Counted from the first letter of the stretch, positions 52,022-60,909 are shown. The stretch: DNA of 64,000 nt from AP-15 sp963832875 (GCA_963832875.1 CAWHWB010000002.1:1-64000), one strand, 5' to 3'. A program made the numbers and translations. The notes: generated from the sequence alone by a model not told the origin.

Positions 52022-54559
52022 GTGAACCGGGCGTCGCCGCTCTACGCCTTCCGGCTGGCGCGGCGCGAATTGCGCGGCGGCATCGGCGGACTGCGCGTGT
52101 TCGTCGCGGCTCTGGTGCTGGGCGTCGCGGCGATTGCCGGTATCGGCTCGCTCGCGGCGTCGCTCGCCGCCGGCATCGGCGGCAACGCGAAAGCGCTGCT
52201 CGGCGGCGACGTCGAAGCGGTCCTTGCCTATCGCCCGGCCGACCCGGCCGAGCGCGCGTTTCTGGCGCACAGCGGCAGGGTGTCCGAGATCGCCACGTTG
52301 CGGGCGATGGCGCGCACCCGGGACGGCCGCCGGCAGAGCCTGATCGAGCTGAAGGTGGTCGACCCCGCCTATCCGCTCTACGGCGCCGTCTCGCTGTCGC
52401 CGGCGCAGCCGCTCGCCGCCGCGCTCGCCCGCCGCAACGGCCAGCTCGGCGCGGTGGCGGACTCGGCGATCCTCGACCGCCTCGGGGTTAAAATCGGCGA
52501 CACGATGAGGATCGGCGCGGCTACGTTCGAATTGCGCGGCGCGATCGGCGGCGAGCCCGACGCGGCGGCGAGCGGCTTGACCTTCGGTCCGCGCGTGATG
52601 ATTTCGTCGGCGGCGCTCGCCCAGACCGGGCTGATCCGGCCGGGCACTCTGGTCACCTACCATTACCGGCTGCGCTTTCGCCTCGGAGCCGACAGCGGAG
52701 CCGACGCCGCTGCCTGGATCGCCGCGGCGCGCGCCGCCTTCCCGCAGGCCGGCTGGGAATTGCGCAGCTTTGGCCAAGCCTCGCCGGGCTTGCAGCGGCT
52801 GATCGAGCAGGTGGCGCTGTTCTTGTCGCTGGTCGGCTTGACCGTGCTGCTGGTCGGCGGCGTCGGCATCGGCAATGCGGTGCGCTTTCACCTCGCCGCC
52901 AAGATCGCGACGATCGCCACCCTCAAATGCCTCGGCGGCTCGACCGGCCTGGTCTTCGCCGTCTATTTGGTCGAGGTGATGGCCCTGGCGCTGCTCGGCA
53001 TCGCCGGCGGCCTCGCGATCGGCGCGCTGCTGCCGGTCGCGGCGGCGCCGGCGCTGGCCGGCATGCTGCCGGTCGCCGCCCGGCTCGGCATCTATGAGGG
53101 GCCGCTCGCGTTGGCCGCACTCTTCGGCCTGCTGACGACCCTCCTATTTTCGTTGTGGCCGCTCGCCGCGGTCGCCCGGGTCCCGGCCGGCGCCCTGTTC
53201 CGCGACATGATCGAGCGGACGCGGCGCCAAATTCCGCCGGCGGCGCTGGCGGCGACCGCGGTCCTGGCCGCTGCCCTTGCCGCCCTCGCCGTCGTCAGCG
53301 CGCCGGATCGCACGGTCGTACTGTGGTTCGTCTTCGGGGCGCTCGCCGCCTTCGCGCTGTTCCGGATCGCCGCCGCCATGATCATGCTCGGCGCGAGGGC
53401 GGTCGGCCGGCGCCGCTCGCCGGTGCTGCGCCTGGCGCTCGCCAATTTGTGCCGGCCGGGTGCCGTGACTGCGCCGCTCGTGCTGTCGCTCGGCATCGGG
53501 CTGACTGTGCTGGTCGCCGTCGCATTGGTCGAGGGCAATCTCGCGCGCGAGGTCGAGAACCGCCTGCCGGAAGCCGCACCGGCGTTCTTTTTCATCGACA
53601 TTCAGCCTGACCAGCTCGCCGGGTTCGCGGCGATCGTGCGCCGCATTCCCGGCGCCCGCCTCGACGCGGTGCCGATGATGCGCGGGCGCATCACGCGGCT
53701 GAACGGGGTTTCGGTCGAGCAGGCGGCGGTGAGGCCGGGAGCGCGCTGGGCATTGCGCAGCGACCGCGGGCTGACCTATTCCGCGCACCTGCCGCAGGGC
53801 TCGCGCCTCGCCGCCGGGAGTTGGTGGCCGCCCGACTATCACGGGCCGCCGCTGATTTCGTTCGACGCGCAGCTCGCCCGCGGCATGGGGCTCAGGGTGG
53901 GCGACACCCTGACCGTCAACTTGCTCGGCCGCGAGATCATCGCGCGGATCGCGAATCTGCGCGCGATCGACTGGCAGCGGCTCGGCATTAATTTCGCCAT
54001 CGTCTTTGCCCCGGGCACGCTCGAGCACGCGCCGCAGACCGATCTCGCCGCGGTCTATCTGCCGCCCGCCGAGGAAAACCGCCTGGTCCGCGGGGTGACC
54101 GAGCAATTCCCGAACATCTCGGCGATCCCTGTCCGCGAAGCGCTCGCCGCGGTCGACCGGGTGGTCGGCGCCATCGGCGCGGCGATCGGCCTCGTCGCGC
54201 TCGTCACCGTCGCCGCCGGCGCGCTGGTGCTCGGCGGGGCCGTCGCCGCCGGCCATCGGCGCCGGGTCTACGACGCGGTGGTGCTGAAGGTGCTGGGGGC
54301 GACGCGCGGCATGATGCTCGCCGGGTTTCTGATCGAGTACGGCCTGCTCGGCCTCTTTTCGGCGCTGCTCGCCGGGGCGCTTGGCAGCCTGGCCGCCGCC
54401 TTTGTGGTGGTCCGCCTGATCCGGATCGATTGGGTATTCCTGCCGGCGCCGCTGCTGTGGACCCTGGGGCTGGCGATGCTGCTGACCTTGACCATCGGGT
54501 TTGCCGGCACCTGGCGCGCGCTCGGCGCTAAGCCCGCCTTCTACCTGCGCAACGAATAG
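52022..54559 (+). CDS. ABC transporter permease, FtsX/YbbP-like
   Basis: An 845-residue permease with two FtsX-type modules: helix 1 near the N terminus (LRVFVAALVLGVAAIAGIGS), a periplasmic MacB-like domain, three helices around 250-370 (LFLSLVGLTVLLVGGVGIGN), a central block, and a second copy near 710-840 (AAIGLVALVTVAAGALVLGG). It starts at GTG 52022 with GGGAG upstream. It pairs with the ATPase encoded 25 bases before. Its function is probably export of a hydrophobic compound, and the substrate is not known even for E. coli YbbP. Confidence 0.9.
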   Translation: MNRASPLYAFRLARRELRGGIGGLRVFVAALVLGVAAIAGIGSLAASLAAGIGGNAKALLGGDVEAVLAYRPADPAERAFLAHSGRVSEIATLRAMARTRDGRRQSLIELKVVDPAYPLYGAVSLSPAQPLAAALARRNGQLGAVADSAILDRLGVKIGDTMRIGAATFELRGAIGGEPDAAASGLTFGPRVMISSAALAQTGLIRPGTLVTYHYRLRFRLGADSGADAAAWIAAARAAFPQAGWELRSFGQASPGLQRLIEQVALFLSLVGLTVLLVGGVGIGNAVRFHLAAKIATIATLKCLGGSTGLVFAVYLVEVMALALLGIAGGLAIGALLPVAAAPALAGMLPVAARLGIYEGPLALAALFGLLTTLLFSLWPLAAVARVPAGALFRDMIERTRRQIPPAALAATAVLAAALAALAVVSAPDRTVVLWFVFGALAAFALFRIAAAMIMLGARAVGRRRSPVLRLALANLCRPGAVTAPLVLSLGIGLTVLVAVALVEGNLAREVENRLPEAAPAFFFIDIQPDQLAGFAAIVRRIPGARLDAVPMMRGRITRLNGVSVEQAAVRPGARWALRSDRGLTYSAHLPQGSRLAAGSWWPPDYHGPPLISFDAQLARGMGLRVGDTLTVNLLGREIIARIANLRAIDWQRLGINFAIVFAPGTLEHAPQTDLAAVYLPPAEENRLVRGVTEQFPNISAIPVREALAAVDRVVGAIGAAIGLVALVTVAAGALVLGGAVAAGHRRRVYDAVVLKVLGATRGMMLAGFLIEYGLLGLFSALLAGALGSLAAAFVVVRLIRIDWVFLPAPLLWTLGLAMLLTLTIGFAGTWRALGAKPAFYLRNE

Positions 54560-54678
54560 CCACCTGCCGGCGGCCCGCCACGGCGCCGATGAGGGTCATT
54601 GCAAAGATCTTGTTTTGTGCCAATATCCGGGGGGCGGGGAATTTCCCTCGCGCCGCTTTCTCTCTTTGGAGGGGATCT

Positions 54679-55395
54679 ATGGCTTTGGGTTCGCAGCCCC
54701 GCTGGACGGTGCGGTCGGCGGACGCGCAGGTCGGCATCGACGTCGGTCTGCGGGACTATATGCTTCGCGTCTACAACTACATGGCGTCGGGGCTGGCGCT
54801 GACCGGGATCGTCGCTTATGTGGCGGCCGCGTCGGGCTTCTATATGTCGATCGCGCGCACCCCGCTGATCTGGCTGGTGATCCTGGCGCCGCTCGGCCTT
54901 GTCATGCTGATGAGCTTTGGCGTGCAAAAGATGCAGGCGAGCACCCTGCAGATGGTCTTCTGGCTCTATTCGGGGTTGATGGGGCTGTCGTTGGCAATGG
55001 TGTTCCTGGTCTTCACCGGCGCCAGCATCGCCCGCGTGTTCTTTATCACCGCCGGCACCTTCGCGGCGATGAGCCTCTACGGCTACACCACCCGGCGCGA
55101 TCTGTCGCAGTTCGGCTCGTTTCTGTTCATGGGGCTGATCGGCATCATCATCGCCGCCTTGGTCAACATGTTCATCGCCTCCTCGGCGCTGCAATTCGCG
55201 ATCTCGGTGATCGGCGTTATCGTCTTCACCGGGTTAACCGCGTGGGACACCCAGCAGATCAAGGAGATGTATTACGAGGGCGACGGCTCCGAGATCGCCA
55301 GCAAAAAGGCGGTCATGGGCGCCTTGCGGCTCTATCTCGACTTCATCAACCTGTTCATGATGCTGATGCAGCTGATGGGCACCCGCCGCAACTGA
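54679..55395 (+). CDS. Bax inhibitor-1/YccA family membrane protein
   Basis: A 238-residue protein with seven hydrophobic helices, starting MALGSQPRWTVRSADAQVGI and including FMGLIGIIIAALVNMFIASS and VFTGLTAWDTQQIKEMYYEG (the UPF0005/BI-1 signature). Members are pH-sensitive ion-leak channels or regulators of membrane proteolysis (YccA/YbhL). GGAGGGG just upstream fixes ATG 54679; an earlier in-frame start at 54589 is not needed. Confidence 0.92.
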   Translation: MALGSQPRWTVRSADAQVGIDVGLRDYMLRVYNYMASGLALTGIVAYVAAASGFYMSIARTPLIWLVILAPLGLVMLMSFGVQKMQASTLQMVFWLYSGLMGLSLAMVFLVFTGASIARVFFITAGTFAAMSLYGYTTRRDLSQFGSFLFMGLIGIIIAALVNMFIASSALQFAISVIGVIVFTGLTAWDTQQIKEMYYEGDGSEIASKKAVMGALRLYLDFINLFMMLMQLMGTRRN

Positions 55396-55576
55396 GCCGG
55401 TCATCCGCCCTCTGCCGTACCGAAGCAGGCTTCACGTTCCGCAGCCGCCGGTTCCGTGGTCGGCCGTACCCAGCTGGGGGTTCTCTGAAATCGGCGACCC
55501 CAATCGATCGCCCGGGTCCCGGACGGCGCAGCCATTCGACTACTCTTTCCCTTGGAAATCACCCTGTGCGGCGCCG

Positions 55577-56395
55577 TCACGTGCCGGGAGCGCGTGCCGG
55601 GCCAACGAGGCTCGCCCCGCCGTCGACGACCAAGGTCTGTCCGGTGATGTAGCGCGCGTGCGCTGACAACAGGAACCGCACGGCGTGGCCGATGTCCCAA
55701 CCCAGCCCCTCGAGACCCAGCACCGAGGCTTTACGGCGCGCCTCGCGACCTGCCGGTGTCATCTGTCCGGTATACATGCGCGGAGTGTAGATCGGCCCCG
55801 GTGCCACGCAATTGACGCGAATCATCTGCGGCCCGTGATCGACCGCCATAGCCCGGGTTAGCGCGATGACTGCGCCCTTCGAGGTCGAATAAGCGGTCAA
55901 GCCCCGCGGCCGCAGCGCCGAGATCGACGACACGTTGACGATGGCGCCCCCGCCTGCGGTCTCGACCATCGCCGGGATGGCATAGCGCGAGACGAAGAAC
56001 ATGCTGTCGACATTGACCTGCATGACCCGGCGCCATAGATCGACCGGCGTGTCGACGACGCTGCCGCGGCCGCCGATGCCGACGTTGTTGTCGAGGAAAT
56101 CGAGCCGGCCGAACTCTCGCACCGCCGCTTCGACCAGCGCCTCGCACTGGCTCTCCTCGGCAACATCAGCGACAAACGATGCAGCGGTGCCGCCCTCGGC
56201 GGCGATCATCGACACGGTCTGCTCGGCGGCCTCGCGAAGGATATCGACGACCATCACCTTGGCACCCGCTCGGGCCAGCAGCAGCGCCGCGGCCCTGCCG
56301 TTGCCGATGCCGGCATCGGGAGCGCCGCCGCCGGTAACGATCGCCACTTTGCCGGCGAGGCCGGGATCGTCCTCCAGCCGCACACCCTCGCTCAT
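55577..56395 (-). CDS. Short-chain dehydrogenase/reductase
   Basis: A 272-residue classical SDR. The NAD(P) motif is extended, VAIVTGGGAPDAGIGNGRAA; then VNVSSISALRPRG holds the catalytic Ser and AYSTSKGAVIAL the YxxxK pair. LDFLDNNVGIGGRG stands where NNAG is normal. It ends with YITGQTLVVDGGASL. The start 56395 is supported by GGAGGAG. The oxidised alcohol is unknown; it may belong with the accessory catabolic genes to its right. Confidence 0.9.
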   Translation of the reverse strand: MSEGVRLEDDPGLAGKVAIVTGGGAPDAGIGNGRAAALLLARAGAKVMVVDILREAAEQTVSMIAAEGGTAASFVADVAEESQCEALVEAAVREFGRLDFLDNNVGIGGRGSVVDTPVDLWRRVMQVNVDSMFFVSRYAIPAMVETAGGGAIVNVSSISALRPRGLTAYSTSKGAVIALTRAMAVDHGPQMIRVNCVAPGPIYTPRMYTGQMTPAGREARRKASVLGLEGLGWDIGHAVRFLLSAHARYITGQTLVVDGGASLVGPARAPGT

Positions 56396-56626
56396 GTCTG
56401 CGTCTCCTCCTGGCGTGTCCGGGATGATCGGCGGTGCATACTCTACGCGGCGGCCGCGCCCGATGCGCCCGCGCCGATGATCGGCACATCCACAGGATCC
56501 TTCATGCCGGTCCTTCGCCAATTGGCGCAATCTACCTCCGATTGACTCTTGAGACGCGATGCGCCCCCGGTCCGACTTCGTGATGGCAGTAACGGGTTAG
56601 CGGCGCAACACATCCCGCCCTAATGG

Positions 56627-57139
56627 CTACTTGACCAATAGCTTCAGAATCGCGTCAAAATATTCGTCCGCCAGTGCCCGCAACTCGTCATTGCTGCGGT
56701 CCTGCACCGGATGAGGGATGAACACCAGAGCCGGGTCAGTCCCAAGCGCCTCGGCCTGCGCCTCCGCACCCTGAATAAACTCCGTCGTCGCCACGCCTAC
56801 CGTCGGAATACCACGCGCCTCGAGGTCCGCCATGTCATGCGTACAGCACGATATGCAGGACCCTCAGTCGCTAAGCCCTTCGATGACGAGGTTGACTTCG
56901 GTGGCGATCTGCTGCCGGAGGGGCAGCGGCGCCACCCGCGTGTTGGTCGGCTTGGCATAGTGCTTGAACGCGATGCCGCGCGCGCCGAGCCGTTCGCCCA
57001 GCCGCTTCAGGAACACGTCGCCGCGCGCCTTGGCGATGTCGAGAATGCCAATGGTCAGTCCGTCGAGCTTTTCGGGCCGCGGCAACCGCGGTCTGGCGGT
57101 CGGAGATTGCTCCGATGTGGGATCGAGTAGGACAGTCAA
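56627..57139 (-). CDS. UGSC-family selenoprotein (in-frame TGA read as Sec)
   Basis: If the TGA at 56864-56866 is read as selenocysteine (residue 92), one 170-residue protein results. Before it: TIGILDIAKARGDVFLKRLG and ATEVNLVIEGLSD; after it: GSCISCCTHDMADLEARGIP and FIPHPVQDRSNDELRAL. This is the UGSC motif, with Cys in many homologs at the Sec site. A hairpin suited to a bacterial SECIS follows (separate entry). The TTG start at 57139 overlaps the previous stop (TTGA) and has AAGGAGG upstream. The motif recalls the UxxC site of glycine-reductase subunit GrdB, so a thiol-dependent reductase role is inferred. selA, selB and selC are not in the window. If Sec is not used, the gene would be a truncated pseudogene. 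Confidence 0.8.
56822..56865 (-). promoter_or_regulatory. Candidate SECIS hairpin after the UGA codon
   Basis: In the transcript, 12 bases after UGA, the arms UCGUGC (56851-56846) and GCAUGA (56840-56835) pair with one G-U wobble around a five-base loop UGUAC. An outer stem GAGGGUCC (56865-56858) pairs with GGACCUC (56828-56822) with one bulged base. Size and distance from UGA fit known bacterial SECIS elements, which bring the SelB elongation factor to the ribosome. The loop lacks the exact E. coli GGUCU. Confidence 0.55.
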
Positions 57140-58575
57140 TTCCGCACCTCCTTGGTTATCGGGATGCTGCCGCGGGGACCGCTCGACGACCACCCGCCGA
57201 TGATGCCGGAAAACATCCCGGCCCCGCCGCCGGCGCGAACGATCATCAGCCCGCCGGGACGAAACTTGTTGACAGTCTTGCCCGCAAGCGAGGCCGGGCC
57301 GCCTTCGGCAATACCCTTGGCGCCCGCGACCAACTCCTCGCCGGGGATTTCGCACAGCTTATACAGCTCTTCGTAGAGCCGTGCCTTCGACCAGCCGGCG
57401 TTGCGAAACGTGCGCTCATGTTCGGGGCAGATCACCAGCAGCGCGTCGCAGCACGGCGCCAGCTTGACGTTATGGATTGCCTTCAATGACTCGGCAAAGC
57501 TGCGCGCCAGGCTTTCCGGCTCGCGCGATTTCTGGTCGACCATGCCCTGCAGACCAAAGCCGGCGAAGACCGTGACCGCCGATTGCCCAGGCTTCATCCC
57601 GCGTTCGACCGAGAGCGGTTCCCAGCACGAGCCTTCCTCGTCCTCGGCAAAGCAGTAGGTGTATTTGCCGGGATTGCCCAGTGTCGCGCGATCGACCTCC
57701 TGCGGCCGGCCGCCGCCGATATTGCGGATCACCAGTTGCAAGGCGCGGCCGATCGCGCCATTGGCTCGGTTGCCCTGGCCGAGCACATTGCCCTTGGCAT
57801 TCATGCCGATATGGCGCCGGATCGGCCCGTTCACGACCACGACCGGGCCGACGAACATCGTCGTTGCCAGCACGCCGTGCATCGCAAAGCCTTCTTCGAG
57901 CACGGCCTCGACTGCGGCGAGGACGACCGGCAGGTATTCCGGCTTGCACCCGGCCATCACGGCATTCACCGCAATCTTTTCAACCGTCGCCGGTTGCAAG
58001 GCTGGGGGGATCAGCCCGATCACCTCCTGCAGGTCGCGCGCTGTGCCGTCGAGCATGCGCAATACCCGCTCCTCGGTCGGCGGCACCAGCGGCAGCCCAT
58101 CCGACCAGCCGCGTTCGTACATCGCCTCCTGCTCGTCCTCGTCTTCGCCGATGACGATGCGGCGCGATTTGAGCCCGGTTTCGTTGAAGCGTATTTTCAG
58201 CCGTTCGATGACCCCCGGCTCGATGTTTTTGGCGCCACAACCCGGCCTGGAATCCGGCAGGCCCAACCCCAGACCGGCGATACAAGCGACACGTTCCCAC
58301 TCGCCGCGGTCCCAGCCAAAGGTGCGGTCGATCTCCCGCCCTTGCTCGATCCGAATCAGCGTTGGCACGACCTCGATCTTCAAGCGATGCGAAATATCGA
58401 GATTGGTGTCGTCGATGCGGCCGGGAACGGTTTCGGGAAAGCTCGGATCGTCCTGGGTGTAGACCTGCAAGGCGATACGCTGGGCCAGTTCGCCCAGCAC
58501 CGGCGCCGTCAGTTCGCAGGTCGGGCAGTCACGCTTGACCACCGCAATCAGGCCATCATGCGGTGTAATACTCAT
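57136..58575 (-). CDS. Thioredoxin-domain protein, partner of UGSC protein
   Basis: A 479-residue protein. Residues 1-90 form a thioredoxin-like domain with the redox pair CPTC (VVKRDCPTCELTAPVLGEL). The remaining 390 residues are a conserved region of unknown function: WSDGLPLVPPTEERVLRML, GNVLGQGNRANGAIGRALQL, KLAPCCDALLVICPEHERTF and LVAGAKGIAEGGP. The start ATG 58575 (MSITPHDG) is preferred to a GTG-like start 12 bases upstream. Its stop overlaps the UGSC gene start, so the two are cotranslated. Inference: the thioredoxin domain may reduce the Sec/Cys centre of its neighbour. Confidence 0.75.
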   Translation of the reverse strand: MSITPHDGLIAVVKRDCPTCELTAPVLGELAQRIALQVYTQDDPSFPETVPGRIDDTNLDISHRLKIEVVPTLIRIEQGREIDRTFGWDRGEWERVACIAGLGLGLPDSRPGCGAKNIEPGVIERLKIRFNETGLKSRRIVIGEDEDEQEAMYERGWSDGLPLVPPTEERVLRMLDGTARDLQEVIGLIPPALQPATVEKIAVNAVMAGCKPEYLPVVLAAVEAVLEEGFAMHGVLATTMFVGPVVVVNGPIRRHIGMNAKGNVLGQGNRANGAIGRALQLVIRNIGGGRPQEVDRATLGNPGKYTYCFAEDEEGSCWEPLSVERGMKPGQSAVTVFAGFGLQGMVDQKSREPESLARSFAESLKAIHNVKLAPCCDALLVICPEHERTFRNAGWSKARLYEELYKLCEIPGEELVAGAKGIAEGGPASLAGKTVNKFRPGGLMIVRAGGGAGMFSGIIGGWSSSGPRGSIPITKEVRN

Positions 58576-58642
58576 ACTGCGCCCCACGCTTGCTCAATCG
58601 AGAATGAACCCAAGACCGACGGTCGGCAAGTCTCGCCTAGGC

Positions 58643-59064
58643 ATGGCCTACTGGGCTAGCCGGCAGGCCGGCGTGCCGGTGGCGCTCGCCGCCGCGTTGT
58701 TCCTGCCGGCTGTCAGCCAGATCGCCGAGCGTCACCCGCGGCTCAAACTGATCGTCGACCACATGGCCGTGCCGCCGGGGAGCCGCCCGAACTGCTGGCG
58801 CTCGCCAAACATCCCAACATCGCGGGTCAAGGCGACCGGTCAACCCGGCTACGCTACGCCGAAGCCGCGTATCCGTTCGCCAGCTTTTATGAGCACCGCT
58901 GCTTCGACGCCTTCGGTGCGGATCGGACGTTCTGGGGCACCGACATCACACGGATGCCCTGTTTCTGGCGGCAATGCGTGAGGGTGTTCACCGAGGGCCG
59001 CGATCTCGAGCTGGTTATGGGCGAAGCCCTGTGCATCTGGATGGGCTGGCGCCTGCCCGGCTGA
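58643..59064 (+). pseudogene. Amidohydrolase remnant, frameshifted
   Basis: Blocks of an amidohydrolase-2 (metal-dependent TIM-barrel) protein appear in successive frames: IAERHPRLKLIVDHMAVPPG, then PPELLALAKHPNIA, then AAYPFASFYEHRCFDAFGAD and RTFWGTDITRMPCFWRQCV, ending at 59064. The metal-site HP-D-H region and the final DITR (usual GTD) block are present, but the N-terminal half and continuity are lost. It is decayed and not expected to work. Confidence 0.7.
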
Positions 59065-59116
59065 GCGCGGCTGTCGGCAGGGGACGCAAAGACTGAGGGC
59101 GCAAAGATGAAGCCTT

Positions 59117-59803
59117 ATGGTGATCTGCCATATGAACGCGAGCGTCGACGGCCGCATTCTCGGCAGCCGGTGGCGGCCCGCCGAGAACCGCATGGCGGGG
59201 CTGTTCGAGCGCCTGCACGAAGAGCTCGGCGGCGGCTCCTGGCTGATCGGCCGGGTGACCGGGAGCGAATACGCCAGGGCCGATTCCTACCCCGATCACA
59301 CCAGCGAGACCTATCCGCGCGAGTTTTGGTTCGCCCGGCGTGATGCCGTCGCCTACGGCGTAGCGCTCGATGCACGGGGCAAGATCGCCTGGGGACGGTC
59401 CGAGATCGGCGGCGACCCGATCGTCGCGGTGCTGACCGAGCGGGTCTCCGACGCGCATCTGGCGGGCCTCCGCCATGATGGCGTCTCCTACATCTTTGCC
59501 GGCGAGCGGGAGCTCGATCTGGGATTGACGCTGGAGATCCTGAACCGCGAGCTGGGGCTCGAACGCCTGCTGCTCGAAGGCGGCGGCGGCTCGAACGGGG
59601 CCTTTCTGCGGGCCGGCCTGATCGACGAGATCAGCCTTGCGATCTGCCCTGCCGTCGATGGCGCGAAGGGCGCGCCGAGCATCTTCGACTCCAGCGACAA
59701 GGATGCCGGCGTCGCCGCGCCGATCCGCTCGATGACCTTGGCGAGCACCGAGGTGCTGGAAGGCGGCGCGGTTTGGCTCCGCTATCGGCTCCAAAATCGC
59801 TGA
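59117..59803 (+). CDS. Dihydrofolate reductase-like / RibD C-terminal domain protein
   Basis: A 228-residue reductase of the RibD-C family: VICHMNASVDGRILGSRW, SWLIGRVTGSEYA, GLERLLLEGGGGSNGAFLRA and LIDEISLAICPAVDGAKG. Such enzymes reduce pyrimidine or related rings with NADPH. The family start MKPYVICHM is visible at 59107, where a GAGGG ribosome site is well placed, but an extra G after TAT shifts the frame. As written, translation would begin at the poorly placed ATG 59117. Either an indel error or a slightly shortened protein. Confidence 0.78.
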   Translation: MVICHMNASVDGRILGSRWRPAENRMAGLFERLHEELGGGSWLIGRVTGSEYARADSYPDHTSETYPREFWFARRDAVAYGVALDARGKIAWGRSEIGGDPIVAVLTERVSDAHLAGLRHDGVSYIFAGERELDLGLTLEILNRELGLERLLLEGGGGSNGAFLRAGLIDEISLAICPAVDGAKGAPSIFDSSDKDAGVAAPIRSMTLASTEVLEGGAVWLRYRLQNR

Positions 59804-59865
59804 TCCGCAGCAGCGGACGGCGGTAGTCGCCGGCCCCCGTCAAAGCGCTCCGGCAACGACACGCG

Positions 59866-59905
59866 TCCTTCGAGACGGCACTTCGTGCCTCCTCAGGATG
59901 ACGTA
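59866..59905. repeat. Dispersed repeat (cctcaggatgacg type)
   Basis: The sequence tccttcgagacggcacttcgtgcctcctcaggatgacg contains an inverted ggcac-ttc-gtgcc hairpin and the phrase cctcaggatgac that recurs as an intergenic element in many alphaproteobacterial genomes. The rest of the 59804-60180 gap has no supported gene. Confidence 0.5.
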
Positions 59906-60180
59906 AGCCGTTGACGTCGCTCACAATTGCACATCTTCATGAGGAGCCTGCGGAGCGGGCGTCTCGAACGACACACGCTCTCGATTGGGTAGGATTGCGG
60001 CAAGCCAGGCTCTTTCGCGCGTGAGAACCGCCGGGCAAGGACGGCGATGGGTTGAGAAGCCCAGGTGAGCGGGACCTGGTCCGGTTTGGGGCATGATCCC
60101 GCATCGCCGTCGACGGAGCCGAGGGGCCCGTTCATCAGGGATGGCCCAGGCGAAGATGTTGCCGTGGGCCTCCGCGCAGT

Positions 60181-60909
60181 TCAGAGCTTGAGCAGGCGGC
60201 GGGCGTTGCCGTTTAGCAGTTTTTCGGTGTCTTCGGGGCCGAGCGGCAATGTCTTCAGCCATTCGGTGCCGGGCGGGTTTTCGGCGAACGGATAATCGAC
60301 CGAGAACAGGATGCGGTCGATGCCCATCTCCATCATGCTGCAGGTGAGTGCCGTATCCGAAAAGAAGCCGCTCGTGGTGATCCAGAAATGCTCGCAAAAG
60401 ATGTCGCGGAAGGTCTTCTCCTTCATCGTCGCACGCAGCCCATGGCTGATGCGCCACAGCAGGAACGGCAACCCCTCGCCCATGTGCCCGAGGATGATCT
60501 TGAGACCGGGATGGGCATCGAACACGCCGCTCAACACGAAGCGCAGGCCCTGGGTCGCGGTCTCGACCGTGAAGCCCCAGGCGGCGCGCAGGATGCCGGG
60601 ATGCGCCTCTGCGTAATCCTGGTAATAGGCCGCGATGACCGCCGGATGCGGCAACGCGGGATGGATATAGATCGGCACGTCGAGCTTGGCGGCCCGTTCC
60701 CAGATCGGCCAGAACCGCTTGTCGTCGTGAAAGACGCCGCCGGTCATGCCGTTGACCATGGCGCCCTTGAAGCCGAGCCTGGTGACGGCGCGCTCCAGCT
60801 CGTCGGCCGCCGCGCGCGGGTTGGCGGTCGGCAGCACGGCGAAGGCGGAAAAGCGATCCGGGTGACGTTGAACCGCCTCATGGAGCCGGTCATTGGCACG
60901 GCGCGCCAA
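60181..60909 (-). CDS. Amidohydrolase family protein, N-terminally truncated
   Basis: About 242 residues of an amidohydrolase-2 enzyme of the gamma-resorcylate/aminocarboxymuconate decarboxylase group. Seen are RHPDRFSAFAVLPTANPRAA, LDVPIYIHPALPH, LKIILGHMGEGLPFLLWR and MGIDRILFSVDYPFAENPPG, with the metal ligands H and D. The family has about 320-330 residues, and the first 80, including the N-terminal HxH, are missing. Upstream frames continue partly (GDPGRHAPSDAEAGPPLARR) but hit a stop, so it is probably a damaged gene. It would act on an aromatic acid if repaired. Confidence 0.7.
   Translation of the reverse strand: MARRANDRLHEAVQRHPDRFSAFAVLPTANPRAAADELERAVTRLGFKGAMVNGMTGGVFHDDKRFWPIWERAAKLDVPIYIHPALPHPAVIAAYYQDYAEAHPGILRAAWGFTVETATQGLRFVLSGVFDAHPGLKIILGHMGEGLPFLLWRISHGLRATMKEKTFRDIFCEHFWITTSGFFSDTALTCSMMEMGIDRILFSVDYPFAENPPGTEWLKTLPLGPEDTEKLLNGNARRLLKL

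Noticed and set aside
53144..54256. A 370-residue minus-strand frame over the ABC permease
   Set aside because: Shadow of the FtsX-type permease. No recognisable motifs.
56627..57139. UGSC gene as a simple pseudogene broken by a stop codon
   Set aside because: The TGA falls exactly at the Sec position of the UGSC motif, the protein is conserved on both sides and a SECIS-like hairpin follows. The pseudogene option remains only if selenocysteine machinery is absent.
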